Below, piece after piece: positions 1 to 6,377 of a DNA stretch of 11,592 nucleotides. The notes beneath the pieces are model-generated. The model was not told the origin of the DNA and did no database searches. It saw only the letters and a list, made by a program, of their open reading frames with translations. The stretch comes from an uncultured Acetatifactor sp. (GTDB taxonomy: Bacteria > Bacillota > Clostridia > Lachnospirales > Lachnospiraceae), in assembly GCA_910583845.1 (NCBI GenBank), contig CAJUAB010000048.1, positions 1 through 11,592 on the forward strand, given 5' to 3'. Numbering within the stretch: position 1 is the stretch's first letter; each line of letters starts with the position of its first letter. The position numbers and the translations under genes are program-made.

Positions 1-94
1 AGCAGACAGAGAGATAAGAAGAATGGTTCAGTGTTCGGTTTTGAGGGTATGGGAGGAGAATCCGGGTATAGAAAGCAACAGTGATGTATATGAT

Positions 95-123
95 AAAAAG
101 CAGGTTCAGTACCTGTTTTTTTT
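95..123 (+). terminator. Rho-independent terminator
   Basis: The stem CAGGT (101-105) pairs with ACCTG (111-115) around the loop TCAGT, and eight T residues (116-123) follow at once. The A-run before the stem (95-99) can pair with the T-run, with a G-T pair between, so the hairpin may also work on the minus strand. It most likely ends transcription entering from the left and insulates the copper operon. I could not identify the gene it serves. Confidence 0.75.
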
Positions 124-185
124 ATTTGCGGCCAGTACTGCGGCGCGCATTTGATTTTAAATTCGCTCTATGCAAAGAATGGTAG

Positions 186-214
186 TTGACATATACCCCG
201 GAAGGGTATAATAT
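186..214 (+). promoter_or_regulatory. Promoter of the csoR-copA operon
   Basis: A consensus -35 box TTGACA (186-191) is followed by TATAAT (207-212, 15-base spacer) or TAATAT (209-214, 17-base spacer). The second has better spacing, the first the better box. Transcription would start near 219-224, about 30 bases before the csoR start codon. Both -10 candidates are covered by the inverted repeats described separately, which fits repression by blocking RNA polymerase. Confidence 0.7.
192..210 (+). promoter_or_regulatory. CsoR-like operator 1
   Basis: TATACCC (192-198) and GGGTATA (204-210) form a perfect 7-bp inverted repeat around five bases. CsoR-family operators are known GC-centred dyads of the form TACCC...GGGTA. 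The site fills the spacer between the -35 and -10 boxes of the csoR promoter, so its occupation should prevent initiation. Assignment to CsoR rests on the neighbouring gene and the dyad pattern. Confidence 0.7.
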
Positions 215-232
215 ATACCTATAGGGGGTATA
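214..232 (+). promoter_or_regulatory. CsoR-like operator 2
   Basis: TATACCT (214-220) and GGGTATA (226-232) match operator 1 in half-site sequence (6 of 7 in the left arm) and have the same five-base spacer. Its centre lies 22 bp from that of operator 1, about two helical turns, so two CsoR tetramers could bind the same face of the DNA. It covers the expected transcription start and ends at an upstream ATG (232) that I reject as the csoR start. Confidence 0.65.
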
Positions 233-252
233 TGCCTCGGGAGGTAATCAGG

Positions 253-561
253 ATGTCAGACAAAGAGCAATGTGAACACTGCGGGAAAATGACCGACCGT
301 TCTGCGGCGGAGCGTAAAAAGCTGATAAATCGTCTGAACCGCATAGAAGGACAGATCCGGGGAATCCGAGGGATGGTGGAGAAGGATGCCTACTGTACGG
401 ATATCCTCATACAATCGGCGGCGGTAAATGCGGCAGTGAATGCATTTAACAAAGATTTGATAGCGAGTCATATCCGTGGCTGTGTCGCCAGAGACATACG
501 GGATGGCAGGGATGAAGTGATTGACGAGTTGGTAGCCACATTGCAGAAGCTCATGAAATAA
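253..561 (+). CDS. csoR: CsoR-family copper-sensing transcriptional repressor
   Basis: A 102-residue all-helical DUF156/CsoR protein, usual length for the family. The Cu(I) ligand set of CsoR is complete: Cys48, His73 and Cys77, with the C-(25)-H-(4)-C spacing of Mycobacterium tuberculosis CsoR. The family segment RLNRIEGQIRGI (27-38) and an N-terminal CEHC (7-10) are present. The His rules out a CstR-type sulfur sensor, and the ligand pattern fits Cu rather than Ni (RcnR). I chose ATG 253 because GGGAGGT (239-245) sits seven bases upstream; the in-frame ATG at 232 lies within operator 2, near the transcription start, and has no ribosome binding site. Apo-CsoR should bind the two operators upstream; Cu(I) binding should release it and allow expression of itself and copA, 117 bp downstream in the same direction. 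Confidence 0.95.
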   Translation: MSDKEQCEHCGKMTDRSAAERKKLINRLNRIEGQIRGIRGMVEKDAYCTDILIQSAAVNAAVNAFNKDLIASHIRGCVARDIRDGRDEVIDELVATLQKLMK

Positions 562-678
562 AACGTAGTGATGAACACAGGACCGTGCCTTCTCTTTACG
601 ACACAGATTTCCTTACCTGCGGAGTACGTTTCACAATTGGCTATATAAAAATAATAGAAAGGAATGCGGAAAATTGTT

Positions 679-3279
679 ATGAAACAATATACAGTAACCG
701 GAATGAGCTGTGCGGCCTGTTCGGCGCGGGTGGAAAAGGCGGTCTCCGGAGTGCAGGGCGTCGCATCCTGTTCAGTGAGCCTGCTGACGAATTCCATGGG
801 TGTGGAAGGGACTGCTTCAGCGGAAGCCGTTATAGAAGCGGTCCGGAATGCCGGATATGGAGCGGCCGTAAAAGGTGAAAACAGGAATCCGGACGCAGGG
901 GCAGCTGCGGAGCAAGAGGCTTTGCGGGACAGGGAAACGCCGCTATTGAAGAAGAGATTGATTGCGTCCCTTGGCTTTTTGCTCATACTGATGTATTTTT
1001 CCATGGGGCATATGATGTGGGGATGGCCCTTGCCGTCTTTCTTTTCGGATAATCATGTGGCTGTGGGGTTGGTCCAGCTCTTGCTCACAGTGTCGGTCAT
1101 GGTGATCAATCAGAAATTTTTTGTCAGCGGTTTTAAGAGCCTGGCACATCGGGCCCCCAATATGGACGCGCTGGTGGCCCTGGGCGCCACGGCGGCATTT
1201 GGCTACAGTACGTTTGCCCTGTTTGCCATGACGGACGCGTCTGTCAGGGGGGACGCGGAGGCGGTTATGGCTTATATGCATGAATTGTACTTTGAGTCCG
1301 CCGCTATGATTCTGGCGCTGATTACCCTGGGGAAAATGCTGGAGGCCCGGTCTAAGGGAAAAACTACGGACGCGCTGAAGGGATTGATGAAGCTGGCCCC
1401 GAAGACTGCCACAGTCCTGCGGGACGGGGCGGAGGTCACGGTTCCCGTGACCCAGGTGGCGAAGGGGGAATGCTTCGTGGTTCGCCCCGGAGAAAACATT
1501 CCGGTGGACGGTATTGTGCTGGAGGGAAACAGCGCGGTGGATGAAGGCGCGCTGACGGGGGAGAGTATTCCTGTTGACAAGGCTGCGGGAGACAGAATTT
1601 CCGCAGGCACGTTGAACCAGGCGGGCTTTATCCGCTGTGAGGCAGTGAGAGTCGGGGAGGATACCACGCTCTCCCAGATCATTCGCATGGTCAGTGACGC
1701 GGCGGCCACCAAGGCCCCCATTGCCAAGGTGGCGGACAGGGTTTCGGGGATCTTTGTTCCCACCGTAATCGTGATCGCCGCGATCACCGTGATTGCATGG
1801 CTTATTGTCGGGCAGACGGCGGGGTACGCTCTGGCCAGAGGCATATCGGTGCTGGTGATCAGCTGTCCCTGTGCGTTGGGCCTTGCCACCCCGGTTGCCA
1901 TTATGGTGGGCAACGGAGTGGGAGCCAGGAACGGTATTCTGTTCAAAACCGCCGTATCGCTGGAGGAGACAGGAAAGACCCGGATTGTGGCGCTGGATAA
2001 GACGGGAACCATCACCCGGGGGGAACCGCGGGTAACGGATATCGTGCCCTTCCAGGGCTTTGACGGGGATATGCTTCTGCGGCTTGCCTATTCGCTGGAG
2101 AAAAAAAGCGAACACCCCCTGGCCAGGGCCGTCTGTCAGAGAGCGGAGCAGCAGGGGATGACGGCGGAGGAAGTGGCGGACTTCAAGGCGCTGCCGGGAA
2201 ACGGACTCACGGCTTCCATACAGGGCACGGCGCTGTACGGCGGCAGCTATCCCTTTATCAGTGAACAGGTTTCCGTTTCCCGGGAGATGAAACGCAAGTC
2301 CGAACAGTTGTCGGAAGAGGGCAAAACGCCGCTGTTCTTTGCCCGCGGCGAAACGCTCTGCGGTATTATCGCAGTGGCGGATGTGATCAAGGAAGACAGT
2401 CCGGAAGCCATCAGCGAGATGCGTAATATGGGCATCCACGTGGTAATGCTGACCGGTGACAATGAGCGTACGGCCAGGGCCATCGGGGCTCAGGCCGGGG
2501 TGGATGAGGTAATCGCCGGTGTACTGCCCGACGGAAAAGAGAACGTGATCCGCAGACTCAGGGAAAAGGGCAGGGTCATCATGGTGGGGGACGGCATCAA
2601 CGACGCGCCTGCGCTGACCAGCGCGGACATCGGCATTGCCATCGGAGCGGGAACGGACGTGGCCATTGACGCGGCGGATGTGGTGCTGATGAAGAGCAGG
2701 CTGTCGGACGTTCCGGCGGCGATCCGCTTAAGCCGTGCCACTTTGCGCAACATTCATGAGAATCTGTTCTGGGCGTTTATTTACAATATTGTCGGGATTC
2801 CTTTGGCTGCCGGAGTATTTATAAAGGCCTTTGGCTGGCAGCTGAATCCAATGTTCGGCGCGGCGGCCATGAGCCTTTCCAGCTTTTGCGTGGTCACCAA
2901 CGCTCTGCGTCTGAATTTTTTCAAAATGCAGAGTTTGTCAAGGGAAGACAAAAATGTTCAGGGTGTGCGTCATGAAAGCGGCAATGACGGAATCGGGACT
3001 GAGCCGATTATCCCCGGTCAGACGGGGGATGATCCGGTCATAAATAAAACAGGAAAGGAGAAAAAAACCATGGAAAAGACATTGAAAATCGAGGGCATGA
3101 TGTGCGGACATTGTGAAGCTCATGTAAAGAAAGCGTTGGAGGCGCTGGAGGGTGTGACCCAGGCCAATGTAAGTCATGAGACCGGTACCGCGGTGGTTGC
3201 GATGTCGGCGGATATTTCCGGGGAGATTCTGAGACAGACGGTTGCGGATCAGGGGTATAAGGTATTGGAGATTCTGTAA
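679..3279 (+). CDS. copA: Cu(I)-exporting P1B-type ATPase with fused C-terminal CopZ-like domain
   Basis: An 866-residue membrane pump exporting Cu(I) from the cytoplasm at the cost of ATP. Residues 1-70 are a heavy-metal-associated domain with Cys11-Ala-Ala-Cys14. Then come the P1B membrane core, TGES (293-296, A-domain), CPC (396-398, TM6 metal site), DKTGT (phosphorylated Asp440), HP (479-480), and GDGINDAP (from 637). The TM7 Tyr-Asn pair (FWAFIYNIVG) and TM8 MSLSS are the Cu(I) class signature. After TM8 a hydrophilic linker (about 740-797) leads to a second metal-binding domain, GMMCGHC (Cys809, Cys812), resembling the chaperone CopZ. Start: ATG 664 directly abuts AAAGGA (658-663) and so is unusable by spacing; ATG 679, matching the usual family N-terminus, is preferred, but its own ribosome site is modest. 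It should be co-transcribed with csoR. Alternative substrate Ag(I) is possible. Confidence 0.96.
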   Translation: MKQYTVTGMSCAACSARVEKAVSGVQGVASCSVSLLTNSMGVEGTASAEAVIEAVRNAGYGAAVKGENRNPDAGAAAEQEALRDRETPLLKKRLIASLGFLLILMYFSMGHMMWGWPLPSFFSDNHVAVGLVQLLLTVSVMVINQKFFVSGFKSLAHRAPNMDALVALGATAAFGYSTFALFAMTDASVRGDAEAVMAYMHELYFESAAMILALITLGKMLEARSKGKTTDALKGLMKLAPKTATVLRDGAEVTVPVTQVAKGECFVVRPGENIPVDGIVLEGNSAVDEGALTGESIPVDKAAGDRISAGTLNQAGFIRCEAVRVGEDTTLSQIIRMVSDAAATKAPIAKVADRVSGIFVPTVIVIAAITVIAWLIVGQTAGYALARGISVLVISCPCALGLATPVAIMVGNGVGARNGILFKTAVSLEETGKTRIVALDKTGTITRGEPRVTDIVPFQGFDGDMLLRLAYSLEKKSEHPLARAVCQRAEQQGMTAEEVADFKALPGNGLTASIQGTALYGGSYPFISEQVSVSREMKRKSEQLSEEGKTPLFFARGETLCGIIAVADVIKEDSPEAISEMRNMGIHVVMLTGDNERTARAIGAQAGVDEVIAGVLPDGKENVIRRLREKGRVIMVGDGINDAPALTSADIGIAIGAGTDVAIDAADVVLMKSRLSDVPAAIRLSRATLRNIHENLFWAFIYNIVGIPLAAGVFIKAFGWQLNPMFGAAAMSLSSFCVVTNALRLNFFKMQSLSREDKNVQGVRHESGNDGIGTEPIIPGQTGDDPVINKTGKEKKTMEKTLKIEGMMCGHCEAHVKKALEALEGVTQANVSHETGTAVVAMSADISGEILRQTVADQGYKVLEIL
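3054..3072 (+). promoter_or_regulatory. Internal ribosome binding site and in-frame ATG for a free CopZ-like protein
   Basis: Within copA, AAAGGAG (3054-3060) stands nine bases before an in-frame ATG (3070), better placed than the ribosome site of copA itself. Initiation here would give a separate 69-residue HMA protein with GMMCGHC (Cys12 and Cys15), the size and motif of the copper chaperone CopZ, ending at the copA stop codon. Seen: site, ATG and domain boundary coincide. Inferred: that ribosomes use it. Confidence 0.5.
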
Positions 3280-3308
3280 GTATCTGAATTAGATTGAGCG
3301 TGGAAAGA

Positions 3309-3340
3309 GAGGGGGATAAATCCGAAGATTTATCCCCCTC
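3309..3340 (+). terminator. Terminator-like hairpin after copA
   Basis: A perfect 14-bp stem (3309-3322 with 3327-3340, core GGGGGATAAATC) closes on a CGAA tetraloop, 29 bases after the copA stop. No T-run follows on the plus strand, so it may act as a weak terminator, a pause, or a 3' mRNA stabiliser. It is the only obvious candidate for ending the csoR-copA transcript before the next promoter. Confidence 0.55.
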
Positions 3341-3419
3341 ATTGACTTGCGGGACTTCGGTTCCGGAAACAGGGTCCGGGCCATTGCCTTTCCGATATAG
3401 CAGTCCGGCGGCGTGTGGG

Positions 3420-3449
3420 TTGACGGGGACAGGCGGATGGCTGTAAAAT
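3420..3449 (+). promoter_or_regulatory. Candidate promoter of the two-component operon
   Basis: TTGACG (3420-3425) and TAAAAT (3444-3449) are separated by 18 bases, a good sigma-A-like match in the 226-base gap before the response regulator. Imperfect complementary arms at 3403-3419 and 3467-3478 flank it. The leader would be about 110 bases. The rest of this gap holds no gene that I can support. Confidence 0.5.
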
Positions 3450-3566
3450 TGTGATACAGACTGTGCCCCACACCGGACAAAACATTTTCGGAGTACGCGG
3501 TGAGCGGAGGACAGAGGGATACTGCGGCATATTGTGCGGAAAAACGGTATATTCCAGGAGGCGGGT

Positions 3567-4238
3567 ATGAAAATACTTTTGGTAGAAGACAACGAAGCGA
3601 TTATCATGGGGCTGCAATATCTGCTGGAGCAGGAGGGATACGCCTGCCGGATCGCCAGACGCAGGCGGGAGGCGGAACGTATGGTGGCAGGGGAACCGCC
3701 GGACTTGATGCTGCTGGACATCGGCCTGCCGGACGGAGACGGTTATCAGTTGTGTGAGACCCTTCGCCGGCAATACACGTTTCCCGTTATTTTCCTGACG
3801 GCCAGAGAAGAGGAGGAGGACGTGGTCAGAGCCTTTGACCTGGGAGCGGATGACTACATCATCAAGCCGTTCCGCAACCGGGAACTGATCTCCCGGATTA
3901 AAAACGTGCTGCGACGGGGCAGCAAAGAGCGGGAAGTGCTCCGGTGCGGCGGGATTGCCCTGGAGGCGGAGAGCGGAAAAGTCTGGGTGAACGGGGAAGA
4001 GGTGACACTGACCAGGCTGGAATACCGGATTCTCAGCAGTATGATGGCCTGTCCGGGAAAACTTTTCACCAGGGATGAAATTCTGTCGGATATATGGGAT
4101 CTTTCGGGGAATTTTGTAAATGACAACACTCTGTCCGTCACCATCAAGAGGCTGCGGGAGAAGCTGGGAGACACGGAGGGCAGGATCATCAGGACGGTCC
4201 GGGGCATGGGATATCGCATGGAGTGCCGCGGCACCTGA
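3567..4238 (+). CDS. OmpR/PhoB-family response regulator
   Basis: A 223-residue cytoplasmic transcription factor. The receiver domain (1-115) has the acidic pair Glu7-Asp8, phosphoacceptor Asp51 (LLDIGLPDGDG), Thr78 and Lys100 (KPF). A winged-helix DNA-binding domain (about 127-220) follows, with the typical LTRLEYRIL, NTLSVTIKRLREKLG and VRGMGYR segments. Length is standard and no key residue is missing. Start ATG 3567 was chosen because AGGAGG (3556-3561) lies five bases upstream and the receiver fold begins there (MKILLVEDN). The kinase gene follows after 22 bases, so the two are cotranscribed. Members of this family bind direct repeats with 10-11 bp periodicity; such a repeat stands before the ABC operon downstream, the likely target. 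The signal sensed is not evident. Confidence 0.95.
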   Translation: MKILLVEDNEAIIMGLQYLLEQEGYACRIARRRREAERMVAGEPPDLMLLDIGLPDGDGYQLCETLRRQYTFPVIFLTAREEEEDVVRAFDLGADDYIIKPFRNRELISRIKNVLRRGSKEREVLRCGGIALEAESGKVWVNGEEVTLTRLEYRILSSMMACPGKLFTRDEILSDIWDLSGNFVNDNTLSVTIKRLREKLGDTEGRIIRTVRGMGYRMECRGT

Positions 4239-4260
4239 ACTGTGCGGGAAAGAGAAGAGT

Positions 4261-5490
4261 ATGAGACTGAAATGGAATGGGGAATTGAAAAAACTGATCC
4301 TCTGGCTGGGGTTGTTTCTGACGGCGGCTATTTTGCTGGCAAATTTCGGGCTTGCTTTTTTCCGGAACGGGATGCGCAGGGAATATACCATACTGGCGGC
4401 GGGGATTCTGGAGAATGTGCGACAGGCATATCCCCAGGTGCCGGAGGAGGAGCTGCTGGGGCTGCTGGACGCGCCGAAGTCCACGGGGGAGGGGCAGGCG
4501 ATTCTGGAGAGGTACGGCCTTTTTACGCAATACGGCAGCCGGACGTTGGAGAGCCAGGAAAAGCGGCTGCTGCGTTTTCAGCTGGGCATGAACGCGTTTT
4601 TACTGCTGGTTCTCTTTCTGGGAATCCTGGCGATCACCGCATATTTACAGAAGCGGCAGCGGCGGATTGAGGAACTGCGGCAATATATGGAGAGACTGAG
4701 CGGGGGGATTTACAGCCTGGAACTGGATGAAAACTTCGATGACGAACTCAGCGGCCTGCGAAATGAGGTGTACCGGATCACCGTGCAGCTGCGGGAATCC
4801 GCCATCCTGGAGCAGAGGCGGCGACAGGCGCTGGCGGACTCGGTGGCCAATATTTCCCATCAGTTGAAGACGCCCATGACTTCCATGATGATTCTACTGG
4901 ACAATCTGTCACAGAACGAAGAGATGGACCGGATTACCAGACACCGCTTCCTCTCTGAGGTCAGCAGACAGCTTACGGGGATGTCCTGGCTGATTGCCAC
5001 CATGTTGAAGCTCTCGCGGCTGGAGGCCGGTGTGGTGGAATTACAGCGGACGCAGACGGCGGCGGAGAGGCTGGTGGAAAAATGTGTATCCCGGATGCAG
5101 ACGGCGGCGGAGTGGAGGGAGGTCCGTATGGAGGTGGCGCTGCAGCCGGAAGTGACTCTGCATGTGGATGAGAACTGGACTGTGGAGGCAATCTGCAATA
5201 TTGTCAAAAATGCCATCGAGCATAGCCCTGCGGGCGGCGTTGTACGGATTTCCGCCTCGGGGAACGAGATTTATTCCGAAATCCGGGTGGAGGACGAGGG
5301 CGTTGGAATATCCGGCGAAGAACGGGAGAAACTGTTTCAGCGGTTTTATCGGGGGAGCAACGCAGCGGAGGACAGCATCGGCATCGGCCTGGCGCTGGCC
5401 AGGGAGGTGGTGGAACAACAGCACGGGCATATCCAGGTGGATTCCCGGGAAGGGGAGGGGACGGTATTCTCTCTGAAATTTATGAGGTGA
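4261..5490 (+). CDS. Membrane sensor histidine kinase
   Basis: A 409-residue HisKA/HATPase_c kinase, partner of the preceding regulator. TM1 (about 11-33) and TM2 (about 110-130) bracket an extracytoplasmic loop of about 75 residues with no recognised sensor fold. A short HAMP-like or coiled linker leads to the H-box ISHQLKTP with phosphoacceptor His200. The ATP-binding domain has the N-box NIVKNAIEHSP (Asn317), DEGVGI, FQRFYRG, and GIGLALA. The loop is larger than in BceS-type intramembrane sensors, whose two helices are nearly adjacent, so this is not a classical Bce kinase although it sits beside an ABC transporter. Start ATG 4261 follows the regulator stop by 22 bases with only a weak purine-rich ribosome site (GGGAAAGAG), suggesting translation partly coupled to the regulator. 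Confidence 0.94.
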   Translation: MRLKWNGELKKLILWLGLFLTAAILLANFGLAFFRNGMRREYTILAAGILENVRQAYPQVPEEELLGLLDAPKSTGEGQAILERYGLFTQYGSRTLESQEKRLLRFQLGMNAFLLLVLFLGILAITAYLQKRQRRIEELRQYMERLSGGIYSLELDENFDDELSGLRNEVYRITVQLRESAILEQRRRQALADSVANISHQLKTPMTSMMILLDNLSQNEEMDRITRHRFLSEVSRQLTGMSWLIATMLKLSRLEAGVVELQRTQTAAERLVEKCVSRMQTAAEWREVRMEVALQPEVTLHVDENWTVEAICNIVKNAIEHSPAGGVVRISASGNEIYSEIRVEDEGVGISGEEREKLFQRFYRGSNAAEDSIGIGLALAREVVEQQHGHIQVDSREGEGTVFSLKFMR

Positions 5491-5603
5491 GAGGCGGAGA
5501 CATCGGCCCGAAAGCGGCGGATGCGCCCGAAAATTGCCGGTCCGGGATGTGCGTCACAGATCTCCCGCAAAATCAGGCGCAGATGGAGGGAATTAATTTT
5601 CAG

Positions 5604-5638
5604 AATGTCACGGAAATGTCATTTCCATTTTTTATACT
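5604..5638 (+). promoter_or_regulatory. Promoter of the ABC operon with response-regulator direct repeat
   Basis: AATGTCA occurs at 5604-5610 and again at 5615-5621, an 11-bp period typical of OmpR/PhoB-family binding. The second copy is also part of the palindrome GGAAATG-T-CATTTCC (5612-5626). TATACT (5633-5638) is the likely -10 box; the repeats occupy the place of a missing -35 box, as in activator-dependent promoters. The unit lies in the 206-base gap between kinase and ATPase, so the ABC operon probably has its own promoter activated by the adjacent regulator. Nearly the same sequence recurs, inverted, at 11144-11160. Confidence 0.6.
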
Positions 5639-5696
5639 AAAGAAAAGACAGCCGACAGAGCGGTTATGGATGAAAAAGCAAAGGGATGGTGATGAC

Positions 5697-6377
5697 ATGG
5701 AGATTTTGCGGACGGAACATTTAATCAAAAGATACGGCAAGGGTGACAATGAGGTCCTGGCGGTGGACGATGTGTCTCTCTCTGTGGCCAAGGGGGAATT
5801 TGTGGCAGTGGTGGGCAGCTCCGGCAGCGGAAAGTCCACACTGATGCATATGCTGGGCGGTGTGGACCGTCCCACTTCCGGCAGGGTACTGATAGAGGAC
5901 ACCGATATCTACGGGATGGACGACGACAGGCTGGCCATATTCCGCAGGAGACAGGTGGGGCTGATCTATCAGTTTTATAATCTGATCCCGGTGCTGAATG
6001 TGGAGGAAAATATGACACTGCCCTGTGAACTGGACGGCAGGCAGCCGGACCCCGGAGTGGTGCGGGAACTGGCGTACACACTGGGACTGGAAAAACGTCT
6101 GGGGCATCTGCCCAATGAACTCTCCGGCGGACAGCAGCAGCGGGTGGCCATCGGAAGGGCGCTCATCACCAGACCGGCCATTCTGCTGGCGGACGAACCC
6201 ACCGGCAATCTGGATTCCAGGGCCAGCGACGAGATCATGACGCTTCTTCGGGAGGCGAATCAGAAATATAAGCAGACCATTATCATGATTACCCACAATC
6301 CGGAGCTGGCCAAACAAGCCCATCGAGTGCTGACCATAGAGGACGGTCGTATCCAGGAAGGGAGGGCGGCGAGATGA
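5697..6377 (+). CDS. ABC transporter ATP-binding protein (MacB/LolD/BceA family)
   Basis: A 226-residue cytoplasmic ATPase that powers the FtsX-like permease encoded next. Walker A is GSSGSGKST (40-48), the Q-loop is in YQFYNL, the signature is LSGGQQQR (142-149), Walker B with catalytic Glu167 is ILLADEPTGNLD, and the H-loop is His200 (THNPE). The length is normal for this family, and the long conserved segment after Walker B marks the LolD/MacB group rather than importers. ATG 5697 (MEILRTEHLIKRYG) gives the standard family N-terminus; upstream in-frame ATGs such as 5670 only add residues encoded by the leader. The ribosome site is modest (AAGGGATGG, 5681-5689). Its stop overlaps the permease start as ATGA. 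The substrate is unknown; peptides, lipoproteins or antimicrobials are usual for the group. Confidence 0.95.
   Translation: MEILRTEHLIKRYGKGDNEVLAVDDVSLSVAKGEFVAVVGSSGSGKSTLMHMLGGVDRPTSGRVLIEDTDIYGMDDDRLAIFRRRQVGLIYQFYNLIPVLNVEENMTLPCELDGRQPDPGVVRELAYTLGLEKRLGHLPNELSGGQQQRVAIGRALITRPAILLADEPTGNLDSRASDEIMTLLREANQKYKQTIIMITHNPELAKQAHRVLTIEDGRIQEGRAAR

Noticed and set aside
1..84. Open frame from the left edge to a TGA at 82-84, possibly the tail of an upstream gene
   Set aside because: Only 27 codons, no recognisable motif, and another frame is also open here; the terminator at 95-123 is the only support.
232..252. ATG at 232 as the start of csoR
   Set aside because: It lies within operator 2 at about the transcription start and has no ribosome binding site; GGGAGGT at 239-245 serves ATG 253.
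943..2439. Long antisense open frame of 498 codons inside copA
   Set aside because: It is a shadow of the GC-rich copA frame, with no family motif and no ribosome site, while copA has all P-type ATPase motifs.
3339..4484. Antisense open frame of 381 codons over the response regulator and kinase start
   Set aside because: Proline- and serine-rich composition typical of an antisense shadow, and it crosses two well-supported genes.
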